Part shown: in pieces, positions 1 to 7,783 of the stretch
How positions within the stretch are numbered: the stretch's first letter is position 1
How the letters are laid out: the number at the start of each line of letters is the position of its first letter
NCBI GenBank assembly: GCA_963555925.1
Contig: CAUVXJ010000100.1
Coordinates: 62,001-126,000, forward strand
DNA length: 64,000 bases
DNA from: Protofrankia sp963555925
Lineage (GTDB): Bacteria > Actinomycetota > Actinomycetes > Frankiales > Frankiaceae
Reading direction: 5' to 3'
Program-made: the position numbers and the translations under genes
The notes under the pieces: generated by a model
The model's input: only the letters and a program-made list of their open reading frames with translations
Told to the model about the DNA's origin: nothing
Databases searched by the model: none

Positions 1-348
1 CTCGAATCCACCATGGGTAAAAGCCAGCCGCGGCGGGTGGGCGGACGGGGCCGCCGCTACCACCCGGTCCCGGTCGATCTCCAACCCGACGACCCTGACG
101 TCGGGCACGACCCGAGCCAATCGTTGGTACAGCTCAACCGTGGTAATCGGGGATGAACCAAAACCGAGATCGACGACCAGCGGGGCGGGCACACCGCGCA
201 GGCGGGCCGCCTGCGTCCCGATGATCCAACGATCCACCCTGCGCAGGCGATTCGGATTGGTCGTCCCGCGGGTCGCGAGCCCCAGCGCCCTGGCGCGGCC
301 AGCGGCCAGCCGAGGCTCACGGCGACGGACGGGAAAGGTACCGGACAC
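1..348 (-). CDS. Class I SAM-dependent methyltransferase, partial (3' end outside window)
   Basis: The minus strand reads as an open frame from about 348 to the left edge. It carries a clear nucleotide-binding motif, VVDLGFGSSPITT, followed by VRVVGLEIDRDRV, which is the motif I and acidic-strand pattern of class I methyltransferases. The preceding RGTTNPNRLRRVDRWI stretch is typical of a conserved actinobacterial methyltransferase commonly found beside mshA. I placed the start at a GTG (346-348); no strong ribosome site decides it. The substrate is unknown. The C-terminal part lies beyond the window edge, so this is a truncation by the window and not a pseudogene. It is divergent from mshA. 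Confidence 0.75.
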   Translation of the reverse strand, partial: MSGTFPVRRREPRLAAGRARALGLATRGTTNPNRLRRVDRWIIGTQAARLRGVPAPLVVDLGFGSSPITTVELYQRLARVVPDVRVVGLEIDRDRVVAAAPSAHPPRLAFTHGGFE

Positions 349-753
349 GGCTTCACGATCGCAGGGCCATGGCCGCCCGAACAGTCACCCCCCGACCAGC
401 CACCGCCGCTCGGTTCTGACCGCTCGGTTCAGGCTCATGGTCGCCGGCCGGCCGCGACGGGCCCGTCGATCGCGGCCCAGCGAACATCGCCAAAGGTAAG
501 AGAATAATCACTCTTCGTCCGATATCGGCCCATCGACTCCGCTGGTGGCAGTATGTATCGGGCTCCCGTCGGGACGACGACGCGCCGCGAAGGAGGCAGC
601 CGGACCGGGCTCGTACCTCAGACCTCGGGCGGAGGTGCCCGCAGGCCGCTGTGCGTGTCGTCGAACGCGTCCGGGCATGCAGGCGGCGGATCTGTTGTTC
701 GAACATTCGGGAAGCTGGCGATCGATGCGTCCGGCTCATTATGGAGGTGGTCG
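349..753. other. Intergenic region upstream of mshA
   Basis: This 405-bp stretch separates the divergent methyltransferase and mshA. Open frames exist on both strands but their translations are Arg/Ser/Cys-rich and look like non-coding shadows. It should hold the mshA promoter; I see a good ribosome site only at its end (GGAGG, 743-747) and no convincing promoter or operator. Confidence 0.5.
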
Positions 754-2031
754 GTGCGTCGGGTCCGGTTCGGCCACCCTCGTCGGGTTGCCATGCTGTC
801 GATGCACACATCACCGCTGGAACAACCGGGGACCGGTGACGCGGGCGGGATGAATGTGTACGTGGTCGAGCTGTCCCGGCAGCTCGCCACGCTCGGCACC
901 GAGGTTGAGATCTTCACCAGAGCCACCAGCAGCACGGTGGAGCCGACGGTCACGCTTGCCCCCGGGGTCACAGTGCGTCACGTTGATGCAGGCCCGTTCG
1001 GGGACGTCGGACGAGAGGACCTTCCGGCCTGGTTGTGCTCGTTCATCGTGGATGTGCTGCGGACTGAGGCCGCGCAGGAGCCCGGCTGGTTCGACGTCAT
1101 CCATTCGCACTACTGGCTGTCAGGCCAGGTGGGGCTCGCCCTCTCCCGGCGATGGGCGGTCCCGCTGGTGCACACGGCCCACACCCTGGCAAAGGTCAAG
1201 AACCGTGCGCTTGCCGACGGTGACCGACCAGAACCGCCGAACCGCATCGCCGGCGAGCAGGAGGTCGTCGCCGGTGCGAGCCGGATGATCGCATCCACCG
1301 CTGATGAGCGGCACCATCTCATCGATCTCTACGGAGCGGATCCGAACCTTGTCGACGTGGTGGCGCCCGGAGTCGATCTGGAGGTGTTCCGCCCTGGGGA
1401 GGCGTCGGCGGCGCGGACCCGCCTCGGCCTGCCACCGGACGTGGTACTGCTGCTCTTCGTCGGGCGGATCCAGCCGCTGAAGGCGCCTGACGTGCTTCTG
1501 CACGCCGCCGCCCACCTGCTGGCGCATGAACCGGCGTTGCGGGACCGCATGGTGGTCGCCATCGTCGGCGGACCGAGCGGCTCAGGCCTCGACCGGCCGG
1601 ACGCACTGGTCAAGCTCGCCGCCGAGCTGGGCATCTCCGATGTGGTCCGATTTCAGCCACCGGTTCCCCAAGTGGAGCTTGCCGACTGGTACCGGGCCGC
1701 GAGCGCGGTCGTCGTCCCCAGCCATAGCGAGAGCTTCGGGTTGGTCGCGCTAGAGGCCCAGGCATGTGGGACGCCGGTCGTCGCGGCCGCCGTCGGCGGG
1801 TTGCGCACGGCTGTCCGCCACGGCATTTCGGGAATCCTGGTGGAAGGACGTGATCCGGCCGCCTACGCCGATGCGCTGGCCCGGCTGATCGGTCAGCCCC
1901 GCTGGCGGCGGCGGCTCGCCGCCGGCGCAGTACGACGCGCCACGGAGTTCGGCTGGTCTGCGACAGCACGCGGCGTCATGGCCGGCTACCGTGACGCAGC
2001 GGCGCTGGCGACCGTTCCAGCGACCGCCTGA
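754..2031 (+). CDS. mshA: D-inositol-3-phosphate glycosyltransferase (mycothiol biosynthesis)
   Basis: GT4-family glycosyltransferase of 425 residues that joins GlcNAc from UDP-GlcNAc to 1L-myo-inositol 1-phosphate, the first committed step of mycothiol synthesis in the cytoplasm. The N-terminal Rossmann domain has the MshA signature GTGDAGGMNVYVVE (about residues 25-38) and HSHYWLSGQVG. The C-terminal domain has the GT4 donor-site motif SESFGLVALEAQACGTPVV (about residues 322-340) with the two conserved glutamates. The frame stays open further upstream, but I chose the GTG at 754 because GGAGG lies 7 bases before it and the protein then starts MRRVRFGHPRRVAML, as in relatives. mshD, the last enzyme of the pathway, is about 10 kb downstream. 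Confidence 0.95.
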   Translation: MRRVRFGHPRRVAMLSMHTSPLEQPGTGDAGGMNVYVVELSRQLATLGTEVEIFTRATSSTVEPTVTLAPGVTVRHVDAGPFGDVGREDLPAWLCSFIVDVLRTEAAQEPGWFDVIHSHYWLSGQVGLALSRRWAVPLVHTAHTLAKVKNRALADGDRPEPPNRIAGEQEVVAGASRMIASTADERHHLIDLYGADPNLVDVVAPGVDLEVFRPGEASAARTRLGLPPDVVLLLFVGRIQPLKAPDVLLHAAAHLLAHEPALRDRMVVAIVGGPSGSGLDRPDALVKLAAELGISDVVRFQPPVPQVELADWYRAASAVVVPSHSESFGLVALEAQACGTPVVAAAVGGLRTAVRHGISGILVEGRDPAAYADALARLIGQPRWRRRLAAGAVRRATEFGWSATARGVMAGYRDAAALATVPATA

Positions 2032-2079
2032 CGACCTGTTACTCCGTACCCCTCGTTCATGATCATATGGAGGTGCACT

Positions 2080-2604
2080 GTGTCACGGCCTGTGGACGAT
2101 ACCGAGCGGGCACGCATCGACCGTGTGATCAACGATGCCCTGGACGACATCGGTCTGCCCTACGAGCGGGTGGACGAAGGATCCTTCCTGGTCACTGTGG
2201 AAGGCGACCACAAGCTCCGGACGATGACATGGCTGATCATAGGGGACCACACCCTGCGCATCGAGGCATTCTTCATGCGCCGGCCCGCCGAGAATCCGGC
2301 GGACACATACGCGTTCCTGCTCGGACGCAACGCCAGGAGCTACGGTGTGCACTTCTCGATAGACCTGGTCGGGGACATCTACCTCACCGGTCAGCTTCCA
2401 CTGACGGCGATCACCGCCGACGAGATCGACCGTGTGCTCGGTTGCACCCGTACCTACTCGGACGAAAACTTCGACCCGGCCCTCACGCTCGGGTTCGCTG
2501 GCGCCATCGAGCGGGAGAAGGCATGGCGTGCTCGGGTCACCGCCGCCGAGACCGCCGAGGTAAGCCCCCGGATGCAGGGGCTGGGAGCCTCCGGCGGCCC
2601 TTGA
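2080..2604 (+). CDS. YbjN domain-containing protein
   Basis: 174-residue soluble protein with the YbjN fold pattern, including the stretches GSFLVTVEGDHKL and LRIEAFFMRRPAENPADTYAFLLGRN. Actinobacterial YbjN proteins are small, chaperone-like alpha/beta proteins of uncertain function, often encoded directly after mshA as here (48 bp downstream, same strand, possible co-transcription). The GTG at 2080 is preferred because TGGAGG lies 6 bases upstream; a longer frame starts 21 bases earlier but lacks a site. No catalytic residues can be named. The gene ends a few bases before a solitary MITE end. Confidence 0.8.
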   Translation: MSRPVDDTERARIDRVINDALDDIGLPYERVDEGSFLVTVEGDHKLRTMTWLIIGDHTLRIEAFFMRRPAENPADTYAFLLGRNARSYGVHFSIDLVGDIYLTGQLPLTAITADEIDRVLGCTRTYSDENFDPALTLGFAGAIEREKAWRARVTAAETAEVSPRMQGLGASGGP

Positions 2605-2610
2605 GCTGCG

Positions 2611-2633
2611 CCCCTATTGCCGGTCGCTCTTAA
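2611..2633. repeat. Solitary MITE terminal inverted repeat
   Basis: The sequence reads cccctattgccggtcgctct followed by TTA, identical to the right end of the complete MITE copies at 23629-23794 and 25977-26142. No internal MITE sequence is present, so this is a remnant of an excised or deleted copy. It supplies the stop codon of the adjacent minus-strand nitrobindin-like gene. Confidence 0.75.
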
Positions 2634-3163
2634 GAGCGCACCCGGGTAAGGCGCGCGGACAGGTGCGACTGCAACGGTTTACCCTCGGCCTCCATGTCAA
2701 TGGCATAGGCAAGATCACCGTCTTCGACGATGCCGTACAGCCGCTCTGAACGGTTGACCCTGCGTGCCGTGGCGGTCCGGATCACGACGTTGGACCGCAG
2801 GTCCACGCGCGTACCGACCACATCACCGACGTAAATCTCACTGATGCCGAACGGATGGGCGAGCATGACCTCGACTGTGGGCGGCCCGTCGCCATCCGGT
2901 GGCGCGACGCGCCAGAACCCCACCTCGGCGGCCAACGGGCTGCCCTCGTCGCGGCCGTCGCGAGGCTCACCGACCCACCAGGTCCGGGACTCATACGACA
3001 GGGCCGGACGGCCGCTACCGGCGAAAACGACCTCCTGGCCATAGCGGAAGCCAGCCATCCCCTCGTAGCCGCCGACGCCCTCACCGCGCCAGGTACCCAC
3101 GAGGAATGCCAGTGGCAGCAGACTGGGATGGAGGTCGACGACCGGCCCCGGCGGTGTGGTCAC
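2630..3163 (-). CDS. Nitrobindin-like heme-binding beta-barrel protein (FABP/DUF1794 family)
   Basis: 177-residue protein with the hallmarks of the nitrobindin/THAP4-like family: the N-terminal LVGTWRGEG motif, a beta-rich body with GFWRV and EVMLAHPFGISEIY, and a late SHLSARL segment where the heme-ligating histidine usually lies. Family members bind ferric heme in a ten-stranded barrel and are thought to handle nitric oxide or peroxynitrite. It is convergent with the YbjN gene. The stop codon (TAA, 2630-2632) lies inside a MITE end, so the last residues may have been altered by insertion. I keep the start at 3163, giving MTTPPGPVVDLHPSL, because the family begins close to this point. Confidence 0.85.
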   Translation of the reverse strand: MTTPPGPVVDLHPSLLPLAFLVGTWRGEGVGGYEGMAGFRYGQEVVFAGSGRPALSYESRTWWVGEPRDGRDEGSPLAAEVGFWRVAPPDGDGPPTVEVMLAHPFGISEIYVGDVVGTRVDLRSNVVIRTATARRVNRSERLYGIVEDGDLAYAIDMEAEGKPLQSHLSARLTRVRS

Positions 3164-3200
3164 GTCGGCACCGCCGCACGCGGGCGCGTGCCGGAAACGC

Positions 3201-3302
3201 TCAACGCTGGCCTGCGTACAGCTTGTAGACGACGTACACGGAGAACCACCCGATGAGTACCGCCACCATGATCAACAGCGCGGTGAAGAATGTTTCCAGC
3301 AC
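3201..3302 (-). CDS. Small single-pass membrane protein (33 aa)
   Basis: A GTG-started frame of 33 codons encodes one hydrophobic helix (ETFFTALLIMVAVLIGWFSV) followed by YVVYKLYAGQR. The short N-terminus, one membrane segment and a basic, Tyr-rich tail are typical of small actinobacterial membrane proteins. It sits just upstream of the nitrobindin-like gene on the same strand, so the two may share a transcript. Length and composition support a real gene, but I recognise no named family and the ribosome site is only fair. Confidence 0.5.
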   Translation of the reverse strand: MLETFFTALLIMVAVLIGWFSVYVVYKLYAGQR

Positions 3303-3384
3303 GCGCCCAGCCTATCCGCCATGCACCGGTCCGGCGCCGTGATGCCAGCCCTGTGACGCAGCGGTGCGGCACCCCTGCAGCCGC

Positions 3385-3423
3385 ACCGCCCCTGCAGCCG
3401 CAGAGTGCGGCTGCAGGGGCGGT
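3385..3423 (-). terminator. Perfect 18-bp stem hairpin after the dioxygenase-like gene
   Basis: ACCGCCCCTGCAGCCGCA, then a 3-base loop, then its exact complement. It begins 15 bases beyond the stop codon of the minus-strand gene at 3438-4349 and is the strongest hairpin nearby. No U-tract follows, which is common in high-GC actinobacteria. Part of the stem (CCCTGCAGCCGCA) is repeated once more just beyond it. Confidence 0.65.
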
Positions 3424-3437
3424 CTTAGCACATCCCG

Positions 3438-4349
3438 TTACGCGCTGGTGGGCGATGCGCTCGGTGCACCACTGGGCGGGGTACCACCCGGCGCACCACT
3501 CGGCGGGGTGCCGCCGCCACCGCCACCGCCTGAGGTCGCCGTGAAACTGGGATCAACACCAACAGCGATCGTGCCGATGAAGCCTGCGGAGGCCGACCCG
3601 GTCACGGTCAGCAGGCCGTCCTGCACGCCCTTGCCCGTGTAGACCCTGTCATTGGCGAGCGTGGTGATCGTGCCGGTGTGCGAGCTGTATGGTTTGGTCG
3701 CCTCCACCTGGGTCACCAGGCTGTCCGCGAAGAAGAACTGACCGGTGTGGTGAGGTGTACCGCCCGCGTAGGTGTTGGCGGTGCTGTCCACCGCGCCACC
3801 GGTGTAGACCTTACAGTGAATGTGCACCGCGCGCGGGTTGTACCAACCAGGAAAGATCGTCCTGAACTCGACGACGCCGCTGCTGTTGGTGAACTGGATC
3901 CCACGCAGGTAGGTGTTCTCGTCACCGACACCGTCCTCGGCCGGCGCGCTGCCACCGGGGCTGGACGAGGTGAAGCCCGAGTAGTAGCCCCAGGCGTCAC
4001 AGTGCCAGATCCCCACCGCCACGTTCGACAGCGGGGCGCACGAATTCTTGTAGTCGACGACGGTGACCCGCAGCGTGAGTGCGGCACCGGATTTGCCCTC
4101 GGTGATGTTCTTGCGCACGATGCTCTTGTCCAGCCAGAACGGACCCTGCTCCAGCTCGGAGGTCAGCACACAGGTACTGGCCGCCGAAGTCGTGGCCGAG
4201 GGAGTCGCCGTGGCCGTGCCTGTACCCGACGACGATCCACCGGGGAGGCTGGTGACCTGGCAGCCGGCAAGCGCGGCTCCGCCGAGCGTGACACCACCGA
4301 GCGCGAAGAGCTTGCGCCTGTTCAACGGTGTTGCAGTGAAATCGGTCAT
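3438..4349 (-). CDS. Exported intradiol ring-cleavage dioxygenase-like protein
   Basis: 303-residue protein with a twin-arginine-like signal (NRRKLF, then a hydrophobic run) ending in a lipobox-like LAGC near residue 30, so it is probably an exported lipoprotein. After a Ser/Thr/Ala linker comes an intradiol dioxygenase domain: GPFWLD, VGIWHCDAWGYYSGF, then IFPGWYNPRAVHIHCKV, which carries the Tyr and two His residues expected to bind the ferric iron. The family opens catechol-type rings between the hydroxyls; extracellular members are poorly characterised and the substrate here is unknown. The C-terminus is a low-complexity Gly/Pro/Ser tail with repeated GTPPSGAP. A perfect hairpin follows the gene. 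Confidence 0.85.
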   Translation of the reverse strand: MTDFTATPLNRRKLFALGGVTLGGAALAGCQVTSLPGGSSSGTGTATATPSATTSAASTCVLTSELEQGPFWLDKSIVRKNITEGKSGAALTLRVTVVDYKNSCAPLSNVAVGIWHCDAWGYYSGFTSSSPGGSAPAEDGVGDENTYLRGIQFTNSSGVVEFRTIFPGWYNPRAVHIHCKVYTGGAVDSTANTYAGGTPHHTGQFFFADSLVTQVEATKPYSSHTGTITTLANDRVYTGKGVQDGLLTVTGSASAGFIGTIAVGVDPSFTATSGGGGGGGTPPSGAPGGTPPSGAPSASPTSA

Positions 4350-4501
4350 GGCATCAGGATGATGATTCTTCCCGTCAGAACCCTTGGCGCGAGCTGTGCA
4401 TCGTCTGTGAGGACAGCCAACCGGCCCACTCCTCGATCATCACCAGGATGTCGATGGCGCGCGGGCTTCCCGGGTTCGCCGGACCATGCAGACTAGGCCT
4501 C

Positions 4502-4861
4502 ATGGGTTCCCTGGTCATCAAGGCGACTGCCGGCTCGGACGCGCCGGAGCGATGCTCGCAGGCGTTCACCGTCGCCGCCGTCGCAGTCGCCAGTGGTGCG
4601 GAGGTCTCCTTGTGGCTTACCGGCGAGTCCGCCTGGTTCGCGCTGCCAGGACGCGCCGCCGAGTTCGCGCTGCCTGAGTCCGCGCCTCTCGTCGACCTGC
4701 TGGATGCGGTTCTGACCGCTGGACAGGTGACTGTCTGTACTCAGTGTGCGGCACGGCGAGGCATCGGCCCCGATGATGTACTCCCGGGTGTACGCATCGC
4801 GGGCGCCGCCGTCTTCGTGTCGGAGGTGCTGGCCGAGGGAGCCCAGGGGCTCGTGTACTGA
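4502..4861 (+). CDS. DsrE family protein
   Basis: 119-residue protein starting MGSLVIKATAGSDAPERC, with a small alpha/beta fold typical of DsrE/DsrF-like proteins (GAEVSLWLTGESAWFALPG, then VTVCTQCAARRGI). The Cys pair in CTQC may correspond to the sulfur-carrying site of the family. DsrE-like proteins take part in sulfur relay or act as small-molecule carriers, and sulfur-transfer genes lie nearby (sseA cluster, 5.3-7.8 kb). I use the ATG at 4502; the frame extends upstream but that part is Gly/Pro-rich and unlike the family. It is divergent from the dioxygenase-like gene. Confidence 0.75.
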   Translation: MGSLVIKATAGSDAPERCSQAFTVAAVAVASGAEVSLWLTGESAWFALPGRAAEFALPESAPLVDLLDAVLTAGQVTVCTQCAARRGIGPDDVLPGVRIAGAAVFVSEVLAEGAQGLVY

Positions 4862-5002
4862 CCTGATCTTCTGATGCCAGCCTGCAGAACCCTGCCGGGC
4901 AACGGCCCCACCTGCCGGGCAACGGCTCCTGCAAAGGCAGACCACGGCCGGCACACGAGGAGACTCCTTCACGGCGTCGGCCGGATGCGGTTTTGTGAGC
5001 GC

Positions 5003-5230
5003 ATGATGCACGAACCCGATGTCCTGTACGCAGTCGTCCAGTTTGACAGCACCGCGCGGCGGACGGTCCGGCGAGTCGTCGCACCATTTCCGGACCGAAG
5101 TTCCGCTGCGCTGTTCGCGACCGACAACGGTCTGCGCGACTTCGCCGTCGGCCCGATGGCGTTCGCCGTGCCAACGCGGGCTGCCTGCACCGGCCAGAGC
5201 ATTCCCACGCCCCGGTCGGGTGGTTACTGA
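5003..5230 (+). CDS. Small hypothetical protein
   Basis: 75-residue open frame starting MMHEPDVLYAVVQFDSTARR and continuing with FPDRSSAALFATDNGL and FAVGPMAFAVP. The composition is balanced (Ala, Asp, Phe, Val) and not the Arg/Ser/Cys-rich pattern of shadow frames, which supports a real gene. I recognise no family. There are two adjacent ATG codons (5003 and 5006) and no strong ribosome site. It lies between the DsrE gene and the convergent DUF1416 gene. Confidence 0.4.
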   Translation: MMHEPDVLYAVVQFDSTARRTVRRVVAPFPDRSSAALFATDNGLRDFAVGPMAFAVPTRAACTGQSIPTPRSGGY

Positions 5231-5295
5231 CAAGAGCCGGAAACCCCGACGGCGCGATCGTAACCCTGCGCGCGCCGCCGGGGTCGTGGAAAAAC

Positions 5296-5595
5296 CTATG
5301 CGGCTACTTCCACCTCGGTGTCGACGGGCTCGCCTTGGCGGGCGACGACCGTCCGCTCGCCGGACCCGCCCGGAACCAGCGCCCGGACGGTCCACGAGCC
5401 CGGCCGGGCAAAGAAACGGAACTGACCGGTCGCGGACAGCGGCACCTCGGCGGTGAAGTCCCCACCCTCGTCCAACAGGCGCGCATAACCCGATGAAACG
5501 GGCGAACCGTCCTTTAGAACAACACCCTGGATGACAGTCTCCTTGGCCACGTCAATTCCCTCCACCGAAGGTCCGCCGCTGGTCGCACCGCACAC
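5296..5595 (-). CDS. DUF1416 domain-containing protein
   Basis: 99-residue protein starting MCGATSGGPSVEGIDVAKE, the usual opening of DUF1416 proteins, followed by a predicted beta-sandwich (VIQGVVLKDGSPVSSGYARLL, FRFFARPGSWTVRAL). DUF1416 genes are almost always found right after an actinobacterial thiosulfate sulfurtransferase; here it follows sseA with only 3 bases between them. The function is unknown. The conserved N-terminal Cys and the constant pairing suggest an accessory role in sulfur transfer. Confidence 0.9.
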   Translation of the reverse strand: MCGATSGGPSVEGIDVAKETVIQGVVLKDGSPVSSGYARLLDEGGDFTAEVPLSATGQFRFFARPGSWTVRALVPGGSGERTVVARQGEPVDTEVEVAA

Positions 5596-5598
5596 GTG

Positions 5599-6432
5599 TC
5601 AGACGTCCTTCTCGATCGGGACGCCGACCAGTGAACCGTACTCGGTCCACGAGCCGTCGTAGTTCTTCACATTCGGCAGGTCGAGCAGTTCGTGCAGCGC
5701 GAACCAGGTGTGTGCCGAACGCTCACCGATGCGGCAGTAGGCGATGGTCTCCTGCGTAAGATCCACCCCCGCGTCGGAGTACAGGGTGGTCAGCTCGTCG
5801 TTCGTCTTGAACGTGCCGTCCTCGTTCGCGGTTTTCGCCCACGGAATGTTCTTCGCGGTCGGGACGTGTCCGGCCCGTTGTGACTGCTCCTGCGGCAGGT
5901 GCGCCGGAGCAAGCAGCCGCCCTGCGAACTCGTCGGGCGAGCGGACGTCGACGAGGTTCTTCTCGCCGATCGCGATTATGACCTCGTCCCGGAAGGCGCG
6001 GATGTCGGTGCGGGCGTCGCCGGCGGTGTACTGGGTGGCCGGCCGCTCCTGGACCTCTTCGGTCAGCGCGCGGCTGTCCAGTTCCCACTTCTTGCGACCA
6101 CCGTCGAGCAACTTGACGTCGGCATGCCCGTAGAGGGTGAAATACCAGTAGGCATAAGCTGCGAACCAGTTGTTGTTACCACCGTAGAGAACGACGGTGT
6201 CGTCGTTCGCGATGCCCTTGGTCGACAGCAGCTTCTCGAACTGCTCCTTGTTGACGAAGTCGCGGATCACCGGGTCCTGAAGCTCCGACTTCCAGTCGAG
6301 GCGGACCGCGCCCGGGATGTGACCCTTGTCATAGGCGGAGACATCCTCGTCGACCTCGACCAGGACGACCTTGGGGTCTGTCAGGTGCGCTTCGGCCCAG
6401 GCCGGGTCGACGAGCGCGTTGGAACGACTCAT
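5599..6432 (-). CDS. sseA: Thiosulfate sulfurtransferase (two-domain rhodanese)
   Basis: 277-residue tandem rhodanese. The N-terminal inactive-type domain contains LVEVDEDVSAYDKGHIPGAV; the C-terminal domain carries the active-site loop CRIGERS that holds the catalytic persulfide cysteine. It moves sulfane sulfur from thiosulfate or a similar donor to an acceptor in the cytoplasm. I place the start at the ATG at 6432 (MSRSNALVDPAW), which overlaps the stop of the upstream DUF4395 gene as ATGA. A much longer frame upstream is spurious. It is the third gene of an apparent thioredoxin-DUF4395-sseA-DUF1416 operon. Confidence 0.92.
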   Translation of the reverse strand: MSRSNALVDPAWAEAHLTDPKVVLVEVDEDVSAYDKGHIPGAVRLDWKSELQDPVIRDFVNKEQFEKLLSTKGIANDDTVVLYGGNNNWFAAYAYWYFTLYGHADVKLLDGGRKKWELDSRALTEEVQERPATQYTAGDARTDIRAFRDEVIIAIGEKNLVDVRSPDEFAGRLLAPAHLPQEQSQRAGHVPTAKNIPWAKTANEDGTFKTNDELTTLYSDAGVDLTQETIAYCRIGERSAHTWFALHELLDLPNVKNYDGSWTEYGSLVGVPIEKDV

Positions 6433-6842
6433 GCGTGCACTCCCTTCACGGAACGGATGGCAAGATATATGTGACAACCGAGACAAAAGTTGATGGCAGC
6501 GTTCAGGAACGCCGCTACAAATGCAAACGCGGTGGCGGTGTAGCCAAGAGGAGGGACACCGGCGAGAAATCCGATCGTGCCCACCGCACCGAACGCCGCG
6601 CCGACCGCCTGCGCGAACCGGGGTGGTCGTGCATCCTCCAGCTCGGCCGGCGCTCCCAGACGGGGGCGGATCAAGGTGCGATAGAGCAGCCCGTACGGTG
6701 CCCACCGGAGTCCCAACACGGCCCCGGTCAGGAAGACCGCGGTCTGCGCGAGGAGTAGCCATCCGCTGGCGGTAAGCAAAACCATTGCGAGGACAACACT
6801 GGTCACGACGGCGGCAAATCGGGGACCTCGCGGGTCAACCAC
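6429..6842 (-). CDS. DUF4395 integral membrane protein
   Basis: 137-residue membrane protein with about four hydrophobic helices: FAAVVTSVVLAMVLLTASGW and LLLAQTAVFLTGAVLGL, then two more after a cytoplasmic Arg/Pro-rich loop. It ends with the DUF4395 hallmark NFCLGCHIY, whose two Cys form a CxxC-like pair. I chose the GTG at 6842 because AGGAGA lies about 8 bases upstream and the family begins VVDPRGPRF. The stop overlaps the sseA start (ATGA). Pairing with a thioredoxin-like gene and a rhodanese suggests membrane thiol or sulfur chemistry, but the role is unproven. Confidence 0.85.
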   Translation of the reverse strand: MVDPRGPRFAAVVTSVVLAMVLLTASGWLLLAQTAVFLTGAVLGLRWAPYGLLYRTLIRPRLGAPAELEDARPPRFAQAVGAAFGAVGTIGFLAGVPPLGYTATAFAFVAAFLNAAINFCLGCHIYLAIRSVKGVHA

Positions 6843-6912
6843 GAACTCATCTCCTGAGGGGCGGGCCCGCCGACAGCGGGCGACATCAACGCACAGATCA
6901 GGAAAGTCGACA

Positions 6913-7024
6913 CGATGTGCTACCGACACGACACAAATCGATCGTGCGGCGGCTGACGAGCTCGGTGGCGAACATAACCTCTCGACCGTAGCAGCGAACA
7001 TGACCGATGTGTTACCGATACGAC
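6913..7024. promoter_or_regulatory. Pair of 20-bp direct repeats upstream of DUF4395-sseA
   Basis: cgatgtgctaccgacacgac at 6913-6932 recurs at 7005-7024 with only two C-to-T differences. Both copies lie in the 210-bp gap between the thioredoxin gene and the DUF4395 gene, 92 bp apart. Position and conservation fit a regulator-binding site, but no known consensus is recognised. Confidence 0.4.
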
Positions 7025-7052
7025 CACCTGTAGCGGTGATCGAAGCTGCCGG

Positions 7053-7769
7053 TCACGGTGCCGGGCACGGTGCCGGTCCCGGAGCCTCGCCTTCTGCGGC
7101 GGACACCGCACCTACGGCGACTTCCAGTGCGGCGAAGACAGCTGCCCTGCCTGGTGGGGCGCCGCTGGCCCGAGCGACCTCCCGAGCCTGCGCATCAAGG
7201 ACCAGAACGGTCGGCGTCCGCCGTATCCGCAGCCGCCTGACCAGCTCCAGATGCGACTCGGCATCGACCTCGAGATGGCGCACGCCCGCCACGGTCGCGG
7301 CAACGTCGGCGAGGATGCGCCGGGTCATCCGGCAGGGGGCGCAGAACGCCGTGGAGAACTGCAGCAGCGTGGCACGCGTGCCGGGTGTGATACCCAGCTC
7401 CACAAGATCGCTTGCAAGCTCCAGGCGCGGCTCCCCGCCGTACGGATGCGCACTGGCACGGGAATCCACTGCAGGCATGTCAGATACAGGCGTGTCAGAC
7501 ATCGTGGATATGCCCGATACGCCCGTAACGGGGTCACCCGCCGCAGGGGTGCCGGCCGCCGGGCTACCCGTAGCCGTAGCCGAAACCGGAGCCGAAGCCG
7601 AAGCCGAAGCCGACATGCGGGTCATCCGGAACCGCCCGTCTCGAACCCGAATGACCATAATGATCACACCGACGGCCGCCAGCGCCCCGAGTAGCACACA
7701 CATCCCGGTCACGACAGCGTCCAGCGCATCCGGACGCCGATTTCTTCCTGACCCCGCGGCGCCGACCAC
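7053..7769 (-). CDS. Membrane-anchored thioredoxin-family protein
   Basis: 238 residues with one N-terminal membrane helix (about 20-42, GMCVLLGALAAVGVIIMVI), a low-complexity linker rich in SASA and PAAG repeats (about 50-105), then a thioredoxin domain with the redox motif CAPC in LQFSTAFCAPCRMTRRIL and the cis-Pro region RRTPTVLVLD. The active domain should lie outside the membrane if the helix is a signal anchor. It is the first gene of the DUF4395-sseA-DUF1416 group. The linker is encoded by short tandem repeats (around 7580-7615). The exact start is uncertain; a start nearer the helix is possible. Confidence 0.82.
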   Translation of the reverse strand: MVGAAGSGRNRRPDALDAVVTGMCVLLGALAAVGVIIMVIRVRDGRFRMTRMSASASASAPVSATATGSPAAGTPAAGDPVTGVSGISTMSDTPVSDMPAVDSRASAHPYGGEPRLELASDLVELGITPGTRATLLQFSTAFCAPCRMTRRILADVAATVAGVRHLEVDAESHLELVRRLRIRRTPTVLVLDAQAREVARASGAPPGRAAVFAALEVAVGAVSAAEGEAPGPAPCPAP

Positions 7770-7783
7770 TTAGAGCGAGCGTG

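Noticed and set aside
553..753. Upstream extension of MshA
   Set aside because: The added residues are low-complexity, while the GTG at 754 has a strong ribosome site and gives the family N-terminus.
3678..4496. 272-codon plus-strand frame opposite the dioxygenase-like gene
   Set aside because: It is antisense to a gene with signal peptide and iron-ligand motifs.
6435..6758. Plus-strand frame opposite DUF4395
   Set aside because: Basic, repetitive composition and antisense to a conserved membrane protein.
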